Shown piece after piece: positions 1-6,478 of a stretch of 8,870 bases of DNA. Source of the DNA: Pseudomonadaceae bacterium UBA836 (lineage in GTDB: Bacteria; Pseudomonadota; Gammaproteobacteria; Pseudomonadales; Pseudomonadaceae); contig DBHE01000251.1 of the NCBI GenBank assembly GCA_002296055.1, positions 1 to 8,870 of the forward strand, given 5' to 3'. A program made the position numbers and the translations under genes. The number at the start of each line of letters is the position of its first letter. The first letter of the stretch is position 1. The notes under the pieces are model-generated. The model saw only the letters and a list, made by a program, of their open reading frames with translations, searched no databases and was not told the origin of the DNA.

Positions 1-14
1 CAATCAAGGAGCGA

Positions 15-48
15 GAAGCGTAGGGTGTTCAGCGCATCCCTGCGCTTC
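15..48. repeat. Imperfect hairpin (11-bp stem)
   Basis: The arms GAAGCGTAGGG (15-25) and CCCTGCGCTTC (38-48) pair over 11 positions with one G-T wobble and a 12-nt loop. It is followed at once by CCCCTTCGGGG (50-60), which can form a C(UUCG)G-type tight hairpin. No T-run follows, so it is not a clear terminator. It may be the 3' trailer of a gene lying left of the window or part of a repeat cluster. Confidence 0.5.
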
Positions 49-67
49 ACCCCTTCGGGGCTGGCGC

Positions 68-92
68 GCAAAAACGCTCCCGGCGTTTTTGT
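68..92. repeat. Hairpin, terminator-like
   Basis: AAAAACGC (70-77) and GCGTTTTT (83-90) are perfect inverted repeats around a 5-nt loop; an outer C-G and a G-T pair extend the stem. With T5 inside its right arm and A5 in its left arm it resembles a weak bidirectional intrinsic terminator, but only three of its eight core pairs are GC. It would suit a gene ending left of the window. Confidence 0.4.
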
Positions 93-111
93 GGTTATTC
101 CACGTAAGCGA
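90..111 (-). repeat. Hairpin motif, copy B (minus orientation)
   Basis: Read on the minus strand this 22-nt stretch begins TCGCTTA and contains GTGG-AATAA-CCAC, a 4-bp stem with 5-nt loop. It matches copy A (204-225, plus strand) at 16 of 22 positions, and all six differences are transitions. One changed pair in the stem is compensatory (A-T in copy A, G-C here) and three differences fall in the loop. The two copies therefore look like diverged members of one folded repeat in opposite orientation. Confidence 0.55.
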
Positions 112-152
112 CGAGCGACGCCGAGTGGCGGCTTTACAGGCGCAACCTCGGC

Positions 153-184
153 GGCCCCACCCGCAGGGCCGGGGCCATTTTTTT
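153..184 (+). terminator. Candidate intrinsic terminator (plus strand)
   Basis: GGCCCC (153-158) pairs with GGGGCC (171-176), with an alternative GGCCC/GGGCC pairing inside, and is followed by A then seven Ts (178-184). GC-rich stem plus T-run is the standard form of a Rho-independent terminator. It would end transcription entering from a gene left of the window. It overlaps the left arm of the 120-bp palindromic element. Confidence 0.55.
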
Positions 185-203
185 GGCCATGCTGCGTTGT
201 CGA

Positions 204-225
204 TCGCTTATGTAGAGCGACTACA
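204..225 (+). repeat. Hairpin motif, copy A
   Basis: TCGCTTA (204-210) is followed by TGTAG-AGCGA-CTACA (211-225), a perfect 5-bp stem with 5-nt loop. It sits in the middle of the 120-bp palindromic element. Copy B lies inverted at 90-111. Confidence 0.55.
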
Positions 226-250
226 CTGCGCCTCCTCCGCCTTGCCTGGC

Positions 251-272
251 CAAAAAATGGCCTCCGGCAGGC
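251..272 (-). terminator. Candidate terminator of the YheU gene
   Basis: On the minus strand, about 25 nt past the YheU stop codon, GCCT-GCCGG-AGGC (272-260) is followed by CA and six Ts (257-252). The stem is only 4 bp, so efficiency is uncertain, but position and T-run fit. It is embedded in the right arm of the palindromic element. Confidence 0.45.
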
Positions 273-296
273 GGGTGAATGAAACGTCAACAGACC

Positions 297-545
297 CTAG
301 CCTTGATCGTCAGCAAACTCGCGCAGCATGTCGGCGGGGATGCTGTGGCGATGAGCCAGGCTGGTATCGCCGGTGTCTGGATGAAAGACGATCAGCACAT
401 CACCCTTCTCCAGCATGCGCCGCACCTGCAGCACTCGCCGTTCAAGGCTGTCTTCATAGCCGTTGTCGGTGCCGTCGCGGGTTACAAAGTCTTCCAACAG
501 GGCGTCGAGGGTGGCGGGTTCCAGCATCTGGTAGGGGATTAACAT
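297..545 (-). CDS. yheU: YheU family (UPF0270) small protein
   Basis: This 82-residue protein starts MLIPYQMLEP, close to the IIPW-x-L-x-P opening typical of the YheU/UPF0270 family. It continues with the family pattern: a helix ending LLEDFVTRDGTD (about 15-27), then a conserved SLERRV and a second helix (about 33-46), then a short beta segment DVLIVFHPDTG (49-59). The family is short (about 70-90 residues) and of unknown biochemical function, so no role is assigned. It has no signal peptide or membrane segment and should be cytosolic. It is divergent from the TSUP gene, with 72 bp between the two chosen starts, and a candidate terminator sits about 25 nt past its stop. The ribosome site before the ATG is weak. 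The opposite strand is open across most of the gene, but that frame resembles nothing and I treat it as a shadow. Confidence 0.85.
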   Translation of the reverse strand: MLIPYQMLEPATLDALLEDFVTRDGTDNGYEDSLERRVLQVRRMLEKGDVLIVFHPDTGDTSLAHRHSIPADMLREFADDQG

Positions 546-560
546 ACGTCTGATTCTCGG

Positions 561-588
561 CTGACGTGTGGGCTCTCAATGGTACACT
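561..588 (+). promoter_or_regulatory. Candidate sigma70 promoter for the TSUP gene
   Basis: CTGACG (561-566) matches the -35 consensus at four of six positions and lies 16 bp before TACACT (583-588), a reasonable -10. Transcription would start near 594-596, giving a leader of about 22 nt before the ATG at 618. The upstream ATG at 579 would then lie outside the transcript, supporting 618 as the true start. Confidence 0.4.
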
Positions 589-617
589 TGCGGCCTTTTC
601 CAGCCTATCGTTGTGCC

Positions 618-1373
618 ATGATTACCGACCCGTTCTTCTACCTGTGTGCCATTCCTGCAGTTTTGTTGTACGGCATCGCCAAGGGCGGCTTTGGCGGCAA
701 CATCGCGATTGTCTCGGTGCCGCTGATGGCGTTGGTGGTGGCGCCGCAGCAGGCCGCAGCCATTCTGCTGCCGATTCTCTGTCTGATGGATCTGGTTGCC
801 CTGCGCACCTTTAGGGGGCGCTGGGATCGTACTAATTTGAAGATAATATTGCCGGCCGCGATGGTTGGGGTGCTGATTGGAGCACTGACCTTCAGGTTGA
901 TGAACGAGCAGCATATTCGTCTGCTGATCGGGGTTATTGCGGTCAGCTTTGTGATTAATGCCTGGTGGCGTCGTGATCAGAGCCAGGCGCGACCGGCCAG
1001 CCCCTGGCGAGGCCGCTTCTGGGGCATGCTGTCTGGTTTCACCAGCTTCGGTATTCATGCCGGCGGCCCGCCGATCAATGTCTACATGCTGCCCCAGCGG
1101 CTGGAGAAAACCTTGCTGATGGGCACATTGGCGGTGTTTTTCACGCTGGTGAATTGGGTCAAGGTGCCAGCTTATCTGTACCTAGGCCAATTTTCTGCTG
1201 AGAACCTGCTGACGTCGCTGGTGCTGATGCCGCTGGCGCCCATCGGCGTGCGCTGTGGTTTTTGGCTGCTGCAACGCAGTAACGAAAAGCTGATCTATCA
1301 GCTGTGCTATGTCTTCCTGCTGCTGACCGGTGGCAAGCTGCTGGTAGAGGGCGTTATGGGGCTGCTGGCCTGA
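618..1373 (+). CDS. TSUP family (TauE/SafE) membrane transporter
   Basis: A 251-residue polytopic inner-membrane protein of the sulfite exporter TauE/SafE (TSUP, PF01925) family, whose characterised members move sulfur-containing or organic anions. The substrate here cannot be told from sequence. It shows the internal duplication of the family: the first half has IAKGGFGG (about 20-27) and the second GFTSFGIHAGGPP (140-152), each starting one repeat, with several hydrophobic helices in each half. The length fits the family. The frame extends upstream to an ATG at 579, but the extra 13 residues are polar, and helix 1 and a candidate promoter both favour the ATG at 618. No strong Shine-Dalgarno is visible. 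It stands alone on the plus strand and converges on the sensor kinase gene with only 15 bp between stop codons; I see no terminator in that gap. Confidence 0.88.
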   Translation: MITDPFFYLCAIPAVLLYGIAKGGFGGNIAIVSVPLMALVVAPQQAAAILLPILCLMDLVALRTFRGRWDRTNLKIILPAAMVGVLIGALTFRLMNEQHIRLLIGVIAVSFVINAWWRRDQSQARPASPWRGRFWGMLSGFTSFGIHAGGPPINVYMLPQRLEKTLLMGTLAVFFTLVNWVKVPAYLYLGQFSAENLLTSLVLMPLAPIGVRCGFWLLQRSNEKLIYQLCYVFLLLTGGKLLVEGVMGLLA

Positions 1374-1388
1374 CTGGAGAGGCATTGA

Positions 1389-4115
1389 TCAGCGCTTGGC
1401 TAGCCGACGCAGGCAGGCAAACAACTGCTGGCTCTCCACCGGTTTTGCAAGGTAGTCATCCATGCCCGCGGCCATACCTTCGAGGCGGTGGCTGTCCAAC
1501 ACATGGGCGGTGAGCGCCACAATCGGCACACGTGGCAGGTGCTCGCGCTGCTCATGGGCACGAATGCGTCGGGTCGCTTCAAAGCCGTCGACACCCGGCA
1601 TCTCACAATCCATCAAAACTAGACTGTAGCTGGCGGGGGCCGCGCGGTACCGTTGCAGGGCTTCCGCTCCGTTGGCTGCCATGTCCAGGCTGTAACCGGC
1701 CTTTTCCAGCAGGCTGCGTACAACCAGCTGGTTGACCGGGTTGTCCTCTGCTACCAGCAGGTGGCCGCCCGTCGTCTCGGTCTGCTGTTCGGCTAGCGGC
1801 GACTGTACAGCCGCGTTTCCCGGTGCCAGCAGTTGGCGCAACAGCACGCGCAGCTGTGAAGGAAATAGCGGCGTTGTCTGCTCGAGGCGAGGGCCCTGAG
1901 CGCCGGTCAACGGGCGGTGGTCATCTAGGGCGCGCAGCAGCAGCACGGGCGCGGTGGTCTGCGTCAGCAGTGACTGCAGCTGGTCGATGGCCAGGCCCTG
2001 GCTGTCGATCAACCAGAATGTGCAGCTGTCGTGCTCCGGGTCAGCCTGAGAGAGCACGCGATAACCCAGGCGTTCGAGTTGGCGGCGATAGCTTTGCAGG
2101 GCGTCAGCATGACGGGCGATCAAACCTGCGACCGGCTGCTCGCTGGCCGGTGGGGCGGTTGCCGGCTTGGATGCAGGTAGCGTGACGCTGACGCGGATGC
2201 GGGTGCCTTCGTCCGGTGTGCTGTCCAGCTGTATGTCACCGCCCATCAGCCGCACCAGCTCCTGGCTGATAGCCAGGCCGAGCCCCGTGCCGCCGTAACG
2301 TCGGGTGGTGCTGCTGTCGGCTTGAGTGAAAGAGCGGAACAGCAGCCCCTGGGATTGTTCCGGGATGCCGATGCCGGTATCGCTGATGGTAAACGCCAGA
2401 TGCCAGCGTTCGCCGCTGCCGTCCGGGTGGCCGTCGAGCAGCAAGCTGACGTGGCCCTGTTCCGTGAACTTGAAGGCATTGCTCAGCAGGTTCATCAAAA
2501 TCTGTTTGAGGCGAGTGGGGTCGCCCACCAATTGTTGGGGTAACTCGGGGGCTACGCTGCAATACAGGTCCAGCTGCTTTTCTGCCGCCTGGGCAGTGAA
2601 CAGGCTGGCGACATCAGACGTCAGTTCATCTGGGTCGAATGCCAGCGCCTCCAGCTCGACCCGGCCGGACTCCAACCGGGCAAAATCGAGGATATCGTTG
2701 ATGACGGTCAGCAAGGTGTTGCCGGATTTGCTGATGGTATCCAGGTAAAAGCGCTGACGATTGTCCAGCCGGGTATCACCCAGTAGTTGCAGCATACCCA
2801 GCACGCCGTTCATGGGCGTGCGTATCTCGTGGCTCATGCGTGCCAGGAAACGGCTTTGTGCCCGGCTTTCGAGGCGTGCCTGGCGGGCTGCCTCATCGGC
2901 ATGGAAGCGGGCTTCCTTGAGCACGTTGATACGGTCAGCCAGCCCCAGTGACAGCAGGATCATTTCCGCGCAGGTACCGATTTTTACCCAGTGGGAGCCG
3001 TAGCTGGTGCCAGGCAGTTCGTACCCCAGTGAGCCGGCGGTCGACAGCATCAGTGAAAGCAGCAGCAGGCTCCAGGCCAGGGTGTAGTAAGAGCCGTAAC
3101 GGAAACCCTTGCGCCAGACGTACAGACCACTGCACAGCAGCATGATGGAGCTGACGAGCACGAACAGGCTGGCCATGCTGTTGTACAGGTCAACGCTGAT
3201 CAACGGCAGGCTGACCATCGCCAGGAGTACCAGCAAAATACTTGAGCGCAGCACCATATCCAGCAGCGGAAACTGTTCACGGGTGTGCAGGAAGTGCCGG
3301 CTGAACTGTGTGGAGACGGCGCAGTGCAGGAACATCAGCGTGTAGATGGTGAGCGTTTGTACTGGCACGCTGGCATCAACCCACTTCCAGGCTAGGCCGT
3401 CGAAGGCGGCCATGAACAGCACCATGTTGAGCAAGTACAGCAGATACCAGACGTAGGTCAGCTCGCGTAGCGAGGACAGAAGAAACAGGTTGTAAGCCAG
3501 CAAACCCAAAAGCACGCCGTAGAACAGCCCATGTAACAGCATGCTGCTTTCCAGTTGCGCGCTGCTGCCGGGCCAGCTGGCGTAGTAGAGCGGCACGAAG
3601 ACGGTACTGCTGGTATCTACTCGCAGTATGAAGCGGTGCACGCCGGGCGACAGTTCCAAGGGAAACCAGTGGTTGCGCACGGCGACGGAGCGCTCGCGGA
3701 ACGGCTGATGGTCACCGCCTGCCTGCTCAAGCAACTGGCCGTCCGGCGTCAGTTGGTAAAGGTTCAGTTGGTCCAGCAGGGCGTAATCGAGTTGCAGCAC
3801 GCCTTGAACTGGCTCTGCGTGAGGGTTTTGCAGAGCGAACGTCAGCCACCAGATTGACTGGTTTTTACCTTCGTTGACGAAGCGAGAGGTGACCGGGCGC
3901 CAGGGGAGGTGCTGGCTGCCGCTGAGTAACTGACGAGCGTCGAAGTCGCCCTTTGGGTCTTCCAGTACGAGAACCTGGTTGGCCAGACTAATGCGCGGGC
4001 TGTGCTGATCTACCTCGACCGGCGCAGGTTCCGGTGTGGTGGCGAGGTGGGGCTGTGCGTAGGCTGGGCTGCCGCATAGCACCCAAAACAAGAGGAATAG
4101 ACAGCAAAGACGCAT
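1389..4115 (-). CDS. 7TMR-DISM hybrid sensor histidine kinase
   Basis: A 908-residue membrane-bound hybrid sensor kinase. Order seen: signal peptide (1-20, cut near AYA-QP), periplasmic 7TMR-DISMED2-type domain (about 35-180), seven-helix 7TMR-DISM region (about 187-395), short linker helix, HisKA with SHEIRTP (phospho-acceptor His429), HATPase with N box around Asn546, G1 DTGIGI (579-584) and G2 GGTGLGL (608-614), then two receiver-like regions. The last (785-905) is intact: acidic Glu790/Asp791, phospho-acceptor Asp836 in LVLMDCEMPG, Thr869 and Lys891. The first (about 660-765) lacks the acidic pair and the lysine and looks degenerate. The 7TMR-DISM input plus HisKA and receiver resembles LadS and RetS of pseudomonads, which act on the GacS/GacA-Rsm pathway, but orthology cannot be claimed. 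There is no Hpt domain, so a separate phosphotransfer partner is expected. The gene lies 82 bp downstream of mnmC on the same strand; no cognate response regulator gene is in the window. Confidence 0.93.
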   Translation of the reverse strand: MRLCCLFLLFWVLCGSPAYAQPHLATTPEPAPVEVDQHSPRISLANQVLVLEDPKGDFDARQLLSGSQHLPWRPVTSRFVNEGKNQSIWWLTFALQNPHAEPVQGVLQLDYALLDQLNLYQLTPDGQLLEQAGGDHQPFRERSVAVRNHWFPLELSPGVHRFILRVDTSSTVFVPLYYASWPGSSAQLESSMLLHGLFYGVLLGLLAYNLFLLSSLRELTYVWYLLYLLNMVLFMAAFDGLAWKWVDASVPVQTLTIYTLMFLHCAVSTQFSRHFLHTREQFPLLDMVLRSSILLVLLAMVSLPLISVDLYNSMASLFVLVSSIMLLCSGLYVWRKGFRYGSYYTLAWSLLLLSLMLSTAGSLGYELPGTSYGSHWVKIGTCAEMILLSLGLADRINVLKEARFHADEAARQARLESRAQSRFLARMSHEIRTPMNGVLGMLQLLGDTRLDNRQRFYLDTISKSGNTLLTVINDILDFARLESGRVELEALAFDPDELTSDVASLFTAQAAEKQLDLYCSVAPELPQQLVGDPTRLKQILMNLLSNAFKFTEQGHVSLLLDGHPDGSGERWHLAFTISDTGIGIPEQSQGLLFRSFTQADSSTTRRYGGTGLGLAISQELVRLMGGDIQLDSTPDEGTRIRVSVTLPASKPATAPPASEQPVAGLIARHADALQSYRRQLERLGYRVLSQADPEHDSCTFWLIDSQGLAIDQLQSLLTQTTAPVLLLRALDDHRPLTGAQGPRLEQTTPLFPSQLRVLLRQLLAPGNAAVQSPLAEQQTETTGGHLLVAEDNPVNQLVVRSLLEKAGYSLDMAANGAEALQRYRAAPASYSLVLMDCEMPGVDGFEATRRIRAHEQREHLPRVPIVALTAHVLDSHRLEGMAAGMDDYLAKPVESQQLFACLRRLAKR

Positions 4116-4197
4116 GTACTGGTTTCCGCCTGGCTGCTGGTTCCATTGTGATTTTGCTTTCCGGCAGCGCTGTTCTGGATGCTAGCACAAGGCCGCA

Positions 4198-6204
4198 TCA
4201 GCTACCTTGCCGGCGTCGGGCTTTCGGACGGTCGGTGGCATTCTGGCGCACCAGCTGCCGCAGCAGAAAGCGTGACGGGTGCACGGCCTCGGCCAGCTCC
4301 CGTGGCAGCGGTAGCGGCTCGTTGCCCATCCAGGCGGCCAGCAACTCGCCGCTGAGCGGCGCGCTGATCAGTCCGCGTGAACCGTGGGCAATGTTGACGT
4401 AGAGCCCGTCATGCCAGGGCGCGGCGCTATCCGGCCGGGCAGAGGCGTCCTTGCCGAGGATGGCGTAAGCGTGGGCAAAGTCACTGGCGTCTGTCAGCGG
4501 CCCGATCAGGGGCAGGTAGTCGGGACTGGTGCAGCGCAGGCCCACGCGGGCGCCGCTGATGGGCGCCTGCTGCAGCGTTTGGTGCAGTGCCGGCGACAGC
4601 TTTTCCAGTAGCTGCAGGTTGTGCTGGTCCTCTTCGCTGCTCGGCTCCAGATCCAGGCGGTCAAAGCGAAAGCTGGCCCCCAGATGATGTGTGCCCTCAC
4701 GGCTGGGCGAGATGTAGCCATCCGCGCATAACACGGTGCGCAGGGCGGCGCTATCGCGGGTGGTCGGCAGGTGGGTGATTTGTCCGCGAATGGCCTTGAG
4801 TGGCAGGTGCGTGCTCTGGCTGAAAGACCCTGTGTCCTGTGCGGTGCACAGGACCACGTGGGCAGCGCTGGCCAGTGTTTTGCCCTGCGGGTCCAGCACC
4901 GTCCACTGTGTGTCGACGCGTTGCAGCTGCAGCGCCTGGCTGTGGGTCTTTACCTCGATCAGTGGGTGCTGCAGCAATGTCTGGCACAGTGTTGGCGGGC
5001 TGACCCAACCGCCGCCGGGAAACCACAGCCCTGGGTGCTCGATAGCGACACCGGCGGTGGTGCTGGCTTGCGAGGCATTGAGGGCTTGCAGAAAACTTGT
5101 GGGATAGCCCTGACTGGCTAGTCCCTGCTGGCGTTGTTGTTCGCGCGCGTCACCGCCCAGTTGTAGCACGCCGCACTGTTGCCAACTGCCCGGACCTTCT
5201 GGCAGCGCCCGTGCCAGCAGGCGCAGACTGTACTGGTAGCTGCTTTGCACAAAGCGCGACAGCGGTGGGTGATGGGGTGACAGCTTGCAGTAGAGGATGC
5301 CTTGGGGGTTGCCAGACGCCGCCTGCGCCACCTCGGCCTGGCGCTCCAGCAGCGTGACATGCCAGCCGCGCCGGGCCAGAGCATGGGCACTGCAGGCGCC
5401 GGCCAGGCCACCGCCAATCACCACTGCGCGGCGCTCAACGGCGGTGTCTGGGCGGGCAAACCAGGGTGCCTGCCAGGCCTTTGGCGGCGACTGCTCCAGC
5501 TGCCCGCACAACATCTCGCGTTTGCGGCCATAGCCTTTCACCTTGCGCATGGCGAAGCCGGCAGCCTGCAGACCCCGTCTAACGTCGCCAACACTGGTGA
5601 AGGTGGCGACTGTGGCGCCAGGGCGAGACAGCTCGGCCATGCGTTGGTAGAGCGCGGGCTGCCACATCTGCGGATTGCGTGCTGGTGCAAAGCCGTCAAG
5701 AAACCAGGCATCGACTGGCGCATCGAGCTGCGGCAGCGTATCAAACAGGTCGCCAATCAGCAGCGTCAGGGTGATGCGGCCTGCTCCGAGAGAGAAATGC
5801 TGCCAGCCGGCCGTCAGGTCTCGATATTGGACGAGCAACTCATCGGCATAGGCGCGCAGCTCTGGCCAGATAGACAGAGCGCGCTGCAGGTCTGTCTGGC
5901 TAAGGGGGTACTTTTCTGTGCTGACAAAATGCAGGTAGGTATCCGGTGGTGCGCAGGCGTTCCACAGCTGCCAGGCGGCGAGAAAGTTCAAGCCGGTGCC
6001 AAAGCCGGTCTCTGCAATGCAGAAGTGTTCACCTGTAGTTAACGCGCGCCAGCGCTCGGTCAGCTGGTTGTGCTGCAAAAAGACGTGCCGGGTTTCTTCC
6101 AGGCCGCTGTCGCGCGAGAAGTAGACATCGGCAAAGCGGGTAGAGAACGGCTGATCGCCGTCCATCCAGGTCAGGTCGGCAGATTCGACGGGGGTATGGC
6201 TCAC
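4198..6204 (-). CDS. mnmC: Bifunctional tRNA mnm5s2U biosynthesis protein MnmC
   Basis: This 668-residue cytosolic enzyme carries out the last two steps of 5-methylaminomethyl-2-thiouridine formation at wobble position 34. The C-terminal FAD-dependent oxidoreductase removes the carboxymethyl group from cmnm5(s2)U, and the N-terminal methyltransferase uses S-adenosylmethionine to methylate the resulting amine. Visible: the SAM-binding loop ETGFGTGLNFL (65-75), the methyltransferase motif WFLDGFAPARNP (167-178), then from about 260 the Rossmann dinucleotide motif VVIGGGLAG (261-269) and the FAD-proximal NIAHGSRGL (604-612). Length matches the fused gammaproteobacterial enzyme (E. coli protein about 670 residues). 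The start is a GTG at 6204 preceded by GGAG with 5-nt spacing; the ATG two bases earlier is out of frame and hits a stop at once. A 29-codon ORF ends 44 nt upstream, and the sensor kinase follows 82 nt downstream without a clear terminator between. Confidence 0.96.
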   Translation of the reverse strand: MSHTPVESADLTWMDGDQPFSTRFADVYFSRDSGLEETRHVFLQHNQLTERWRALTTGEHFCIAETGFGTGLNFLAAWQLWNACAPPDTYLHFVSTEKYPLSQTDLQRALSIWPELRAYADELLVQYRDLTAGWQHFSLGAGRITLTLLIGDLFDTLPQLDAPVDAWFLDGFAPARNPQMWQPALYQRMAELSRPGATVATFTSVGDVRRGLQAAGFAMRKVKGYGRKREMLCGQLEQSPPKAWQAPWFARPDTAVERRAVVIGGGLAGACSAHALARRGWHVTLLERQAEVAQAASGNPQGILYCKLSPHHPPLSRFVQSSYQYSLRLLARALPEGPGSWQQCGVLQLGGDAREQQRQQGLASQGYPTSFLQALNASQASTTAGVAIEHPGLWFPGGGWVSPPTLCQTLLQHPLIEVKTHSQALQLQRVDTQWTVLDPQGKTLASAAHVVLCTAQDTGSFSQSTHLPLKAIRGQITHLPTTRDSAALRTVLCADGYISPSREGTHHLGASFRFDRLDLEPSSEEDQHNLQLLEKLSPALHQTLQQAPISGARVGLRCTSPDYLPLIGPLTDASDFAHAYAILGKDASARPDSAAPWHDGLYVNIAHGSRGLISAPLSGELLAAWMGNEPLPLPRELAEAVHPSRFLLRQLVRQNATDRPKARRRQGS

Positions 6205-6248
6205 ATTGGCTCCGGGCAGCTATGCATCGGCGCCATTGTATCCGGGCA

Positions 6249-6338
6249 TCAGCCCAGATTGGGCAAAATCAGCAACAGCCAGGTTGCCAGTACAACCAGG
6301 GCCACGGTCGACCACTTGGCCTTGTAAAACGGTTTCAT
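6249..6338 (-). CDS. 29-residue single-span membrane peptide ORF upstream of mnmC
   Basis: An ATG at 6338 opens a 29-codon frame ending in TGA at 6249. AGAAGG (6352-6347) lies 8 nt before it, a good Shine-Dalgarno. The product begins MKPFYKAKWS (basic, four positive charges by codon 8 region including three lysines), then a hydrophobic stretch TVALVVLATWLLLILP (11-26), and ends NLG. That is the shape of a small inner-membrane protein with one helix, N terminus probably cytoplasmic by the positive-inside rule. I do not recognise the family. The mnmC GTG follows 44 nt downstream, so the two are probably co-transcribed. It could be a leader peptide for mnmC or an independent small membrane protein; the lack of a codon-run or terminator overlap argues against classic attenuation. 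The frame is too short to be convincing on coding statistics; support comes from ribosome site and hydrophobic pattern. Confidence 0.6.
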   Translation of the reverse strand: MKPFYKAKWSTVALVVLATWLLLILPNLG

Positions 6339-6446
6339 GGCGTACGCCTTCTTGTTTTTATTGGGTGGGCGCCTCGTGAGCGCCTTGGAGTGCGTACTCT
6401 TGGTGAGAGGTGGCACCAGTGGTGGAGGCTATTGCCTCCACCCAGT
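6339..6446 (-). promoter_or_regulatory. Structured leader before the small ORF and mnmC
   Basis: If transcription starts at the extended -10 just upstream, this is a leader of about 105 nt. In order on the minus strand it holds a 9-bp perfect hairpin GGTGGAGGC-AATA-GCCTCCACC (6442-6421) at its very 5' end, a small hairpin GAGT-ACGC-ACTC (6399-6388), a hairpin GGCGC-TCACGAG-GCGCC (6384-6368), then an A-rich unpaired stretch leading to the ribosome site and a 10-bp palindrome GGCGTACGCC (6348-6339) touching the start codon. It matches no riboswitch I know. The first hairpin might instead be a transcription end signal for the dehydratase gene, but no T-run follows it on the minus strand. Confidence 0.4.
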
Positions 6447-6450
6447 CCTC

Positions 6451-6459
6451 TTTATAGCA
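6451..6459 (-). promoter_or_regulatory. Extended -10 promoter for the mnmC unit
   Basis: On the minus strand TGC-TATAAA is an extended -10 element (TGn plus five of six consensus bases). I find no good -35 at the right spacing, which is common for extended -10 promoters. The start of transcription would fall near 6443-6446, immediately before a strong hairpin. Confidence 0.45.
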
Positions 6460-6478
6460 CGCTGCAGGGCGCCGTCGA

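Larger units (their letters stand above)
158..277. repeat. 120-bp palindromic element with terminal inverted repeats
   Basis: The ends are imperfect inverted repeats of about 32 bp: 158-189 and the reverse complement of 247-277 both run CACCCGC, then a GC-rich spacer with GCCGG, then GGCCA, a T6-T7 run and GGCCA. The 57-bp interior (190-246) holds hairpin motif A. No transposase ORF and no target-site duplication is visible. Size and symmetry fit a MITE- or REP-like dispersed intergenic repeat. An alternative is a compound bidirectional terminator, since both ends carry a stem followed by a T-run in the outward-gene sense. Confidence 0.55.

Noticed and set aside
158..277. Insertion sequence remnant
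   Set aside because: No transposase fragment in any frame and no target-site duplication at the ends; only the inverted-repeat structure is present.
1..296. CRISPR array
   Set aside because: There are only two diverged inverted motif copies, no direct repeats at regular spacing and no cas gene.
89..553. Open frames on the plus strand across the repeat region and antisense to the YheU gene (including one at 279-542)
   Set aside because: Their translations are low-complexity, Arg/Pro-rich or family-less, and they overlap palindromic DNA or a gene with clear family features on the other strand.
579..617. ATG at 579 as the TSUP start
   Set aside because: The added 13 residues are polar, precede a clean first membrane helix at 618, and the candidate -10 (583-588) lies downstream of this ATG.
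1389..4115. Calling the kinase LadS or RetS
   Set aside because: Domain architecture is similar, but the extra degenerate receiver, the length and the neighbourhood give no proof of orthology.
5302..6042. 246-codon frame antisense to mnmC
   Set aside because: High-GC shadow frame; no recognisable motif and the opposite strand is unmistakably mnmC throughout.
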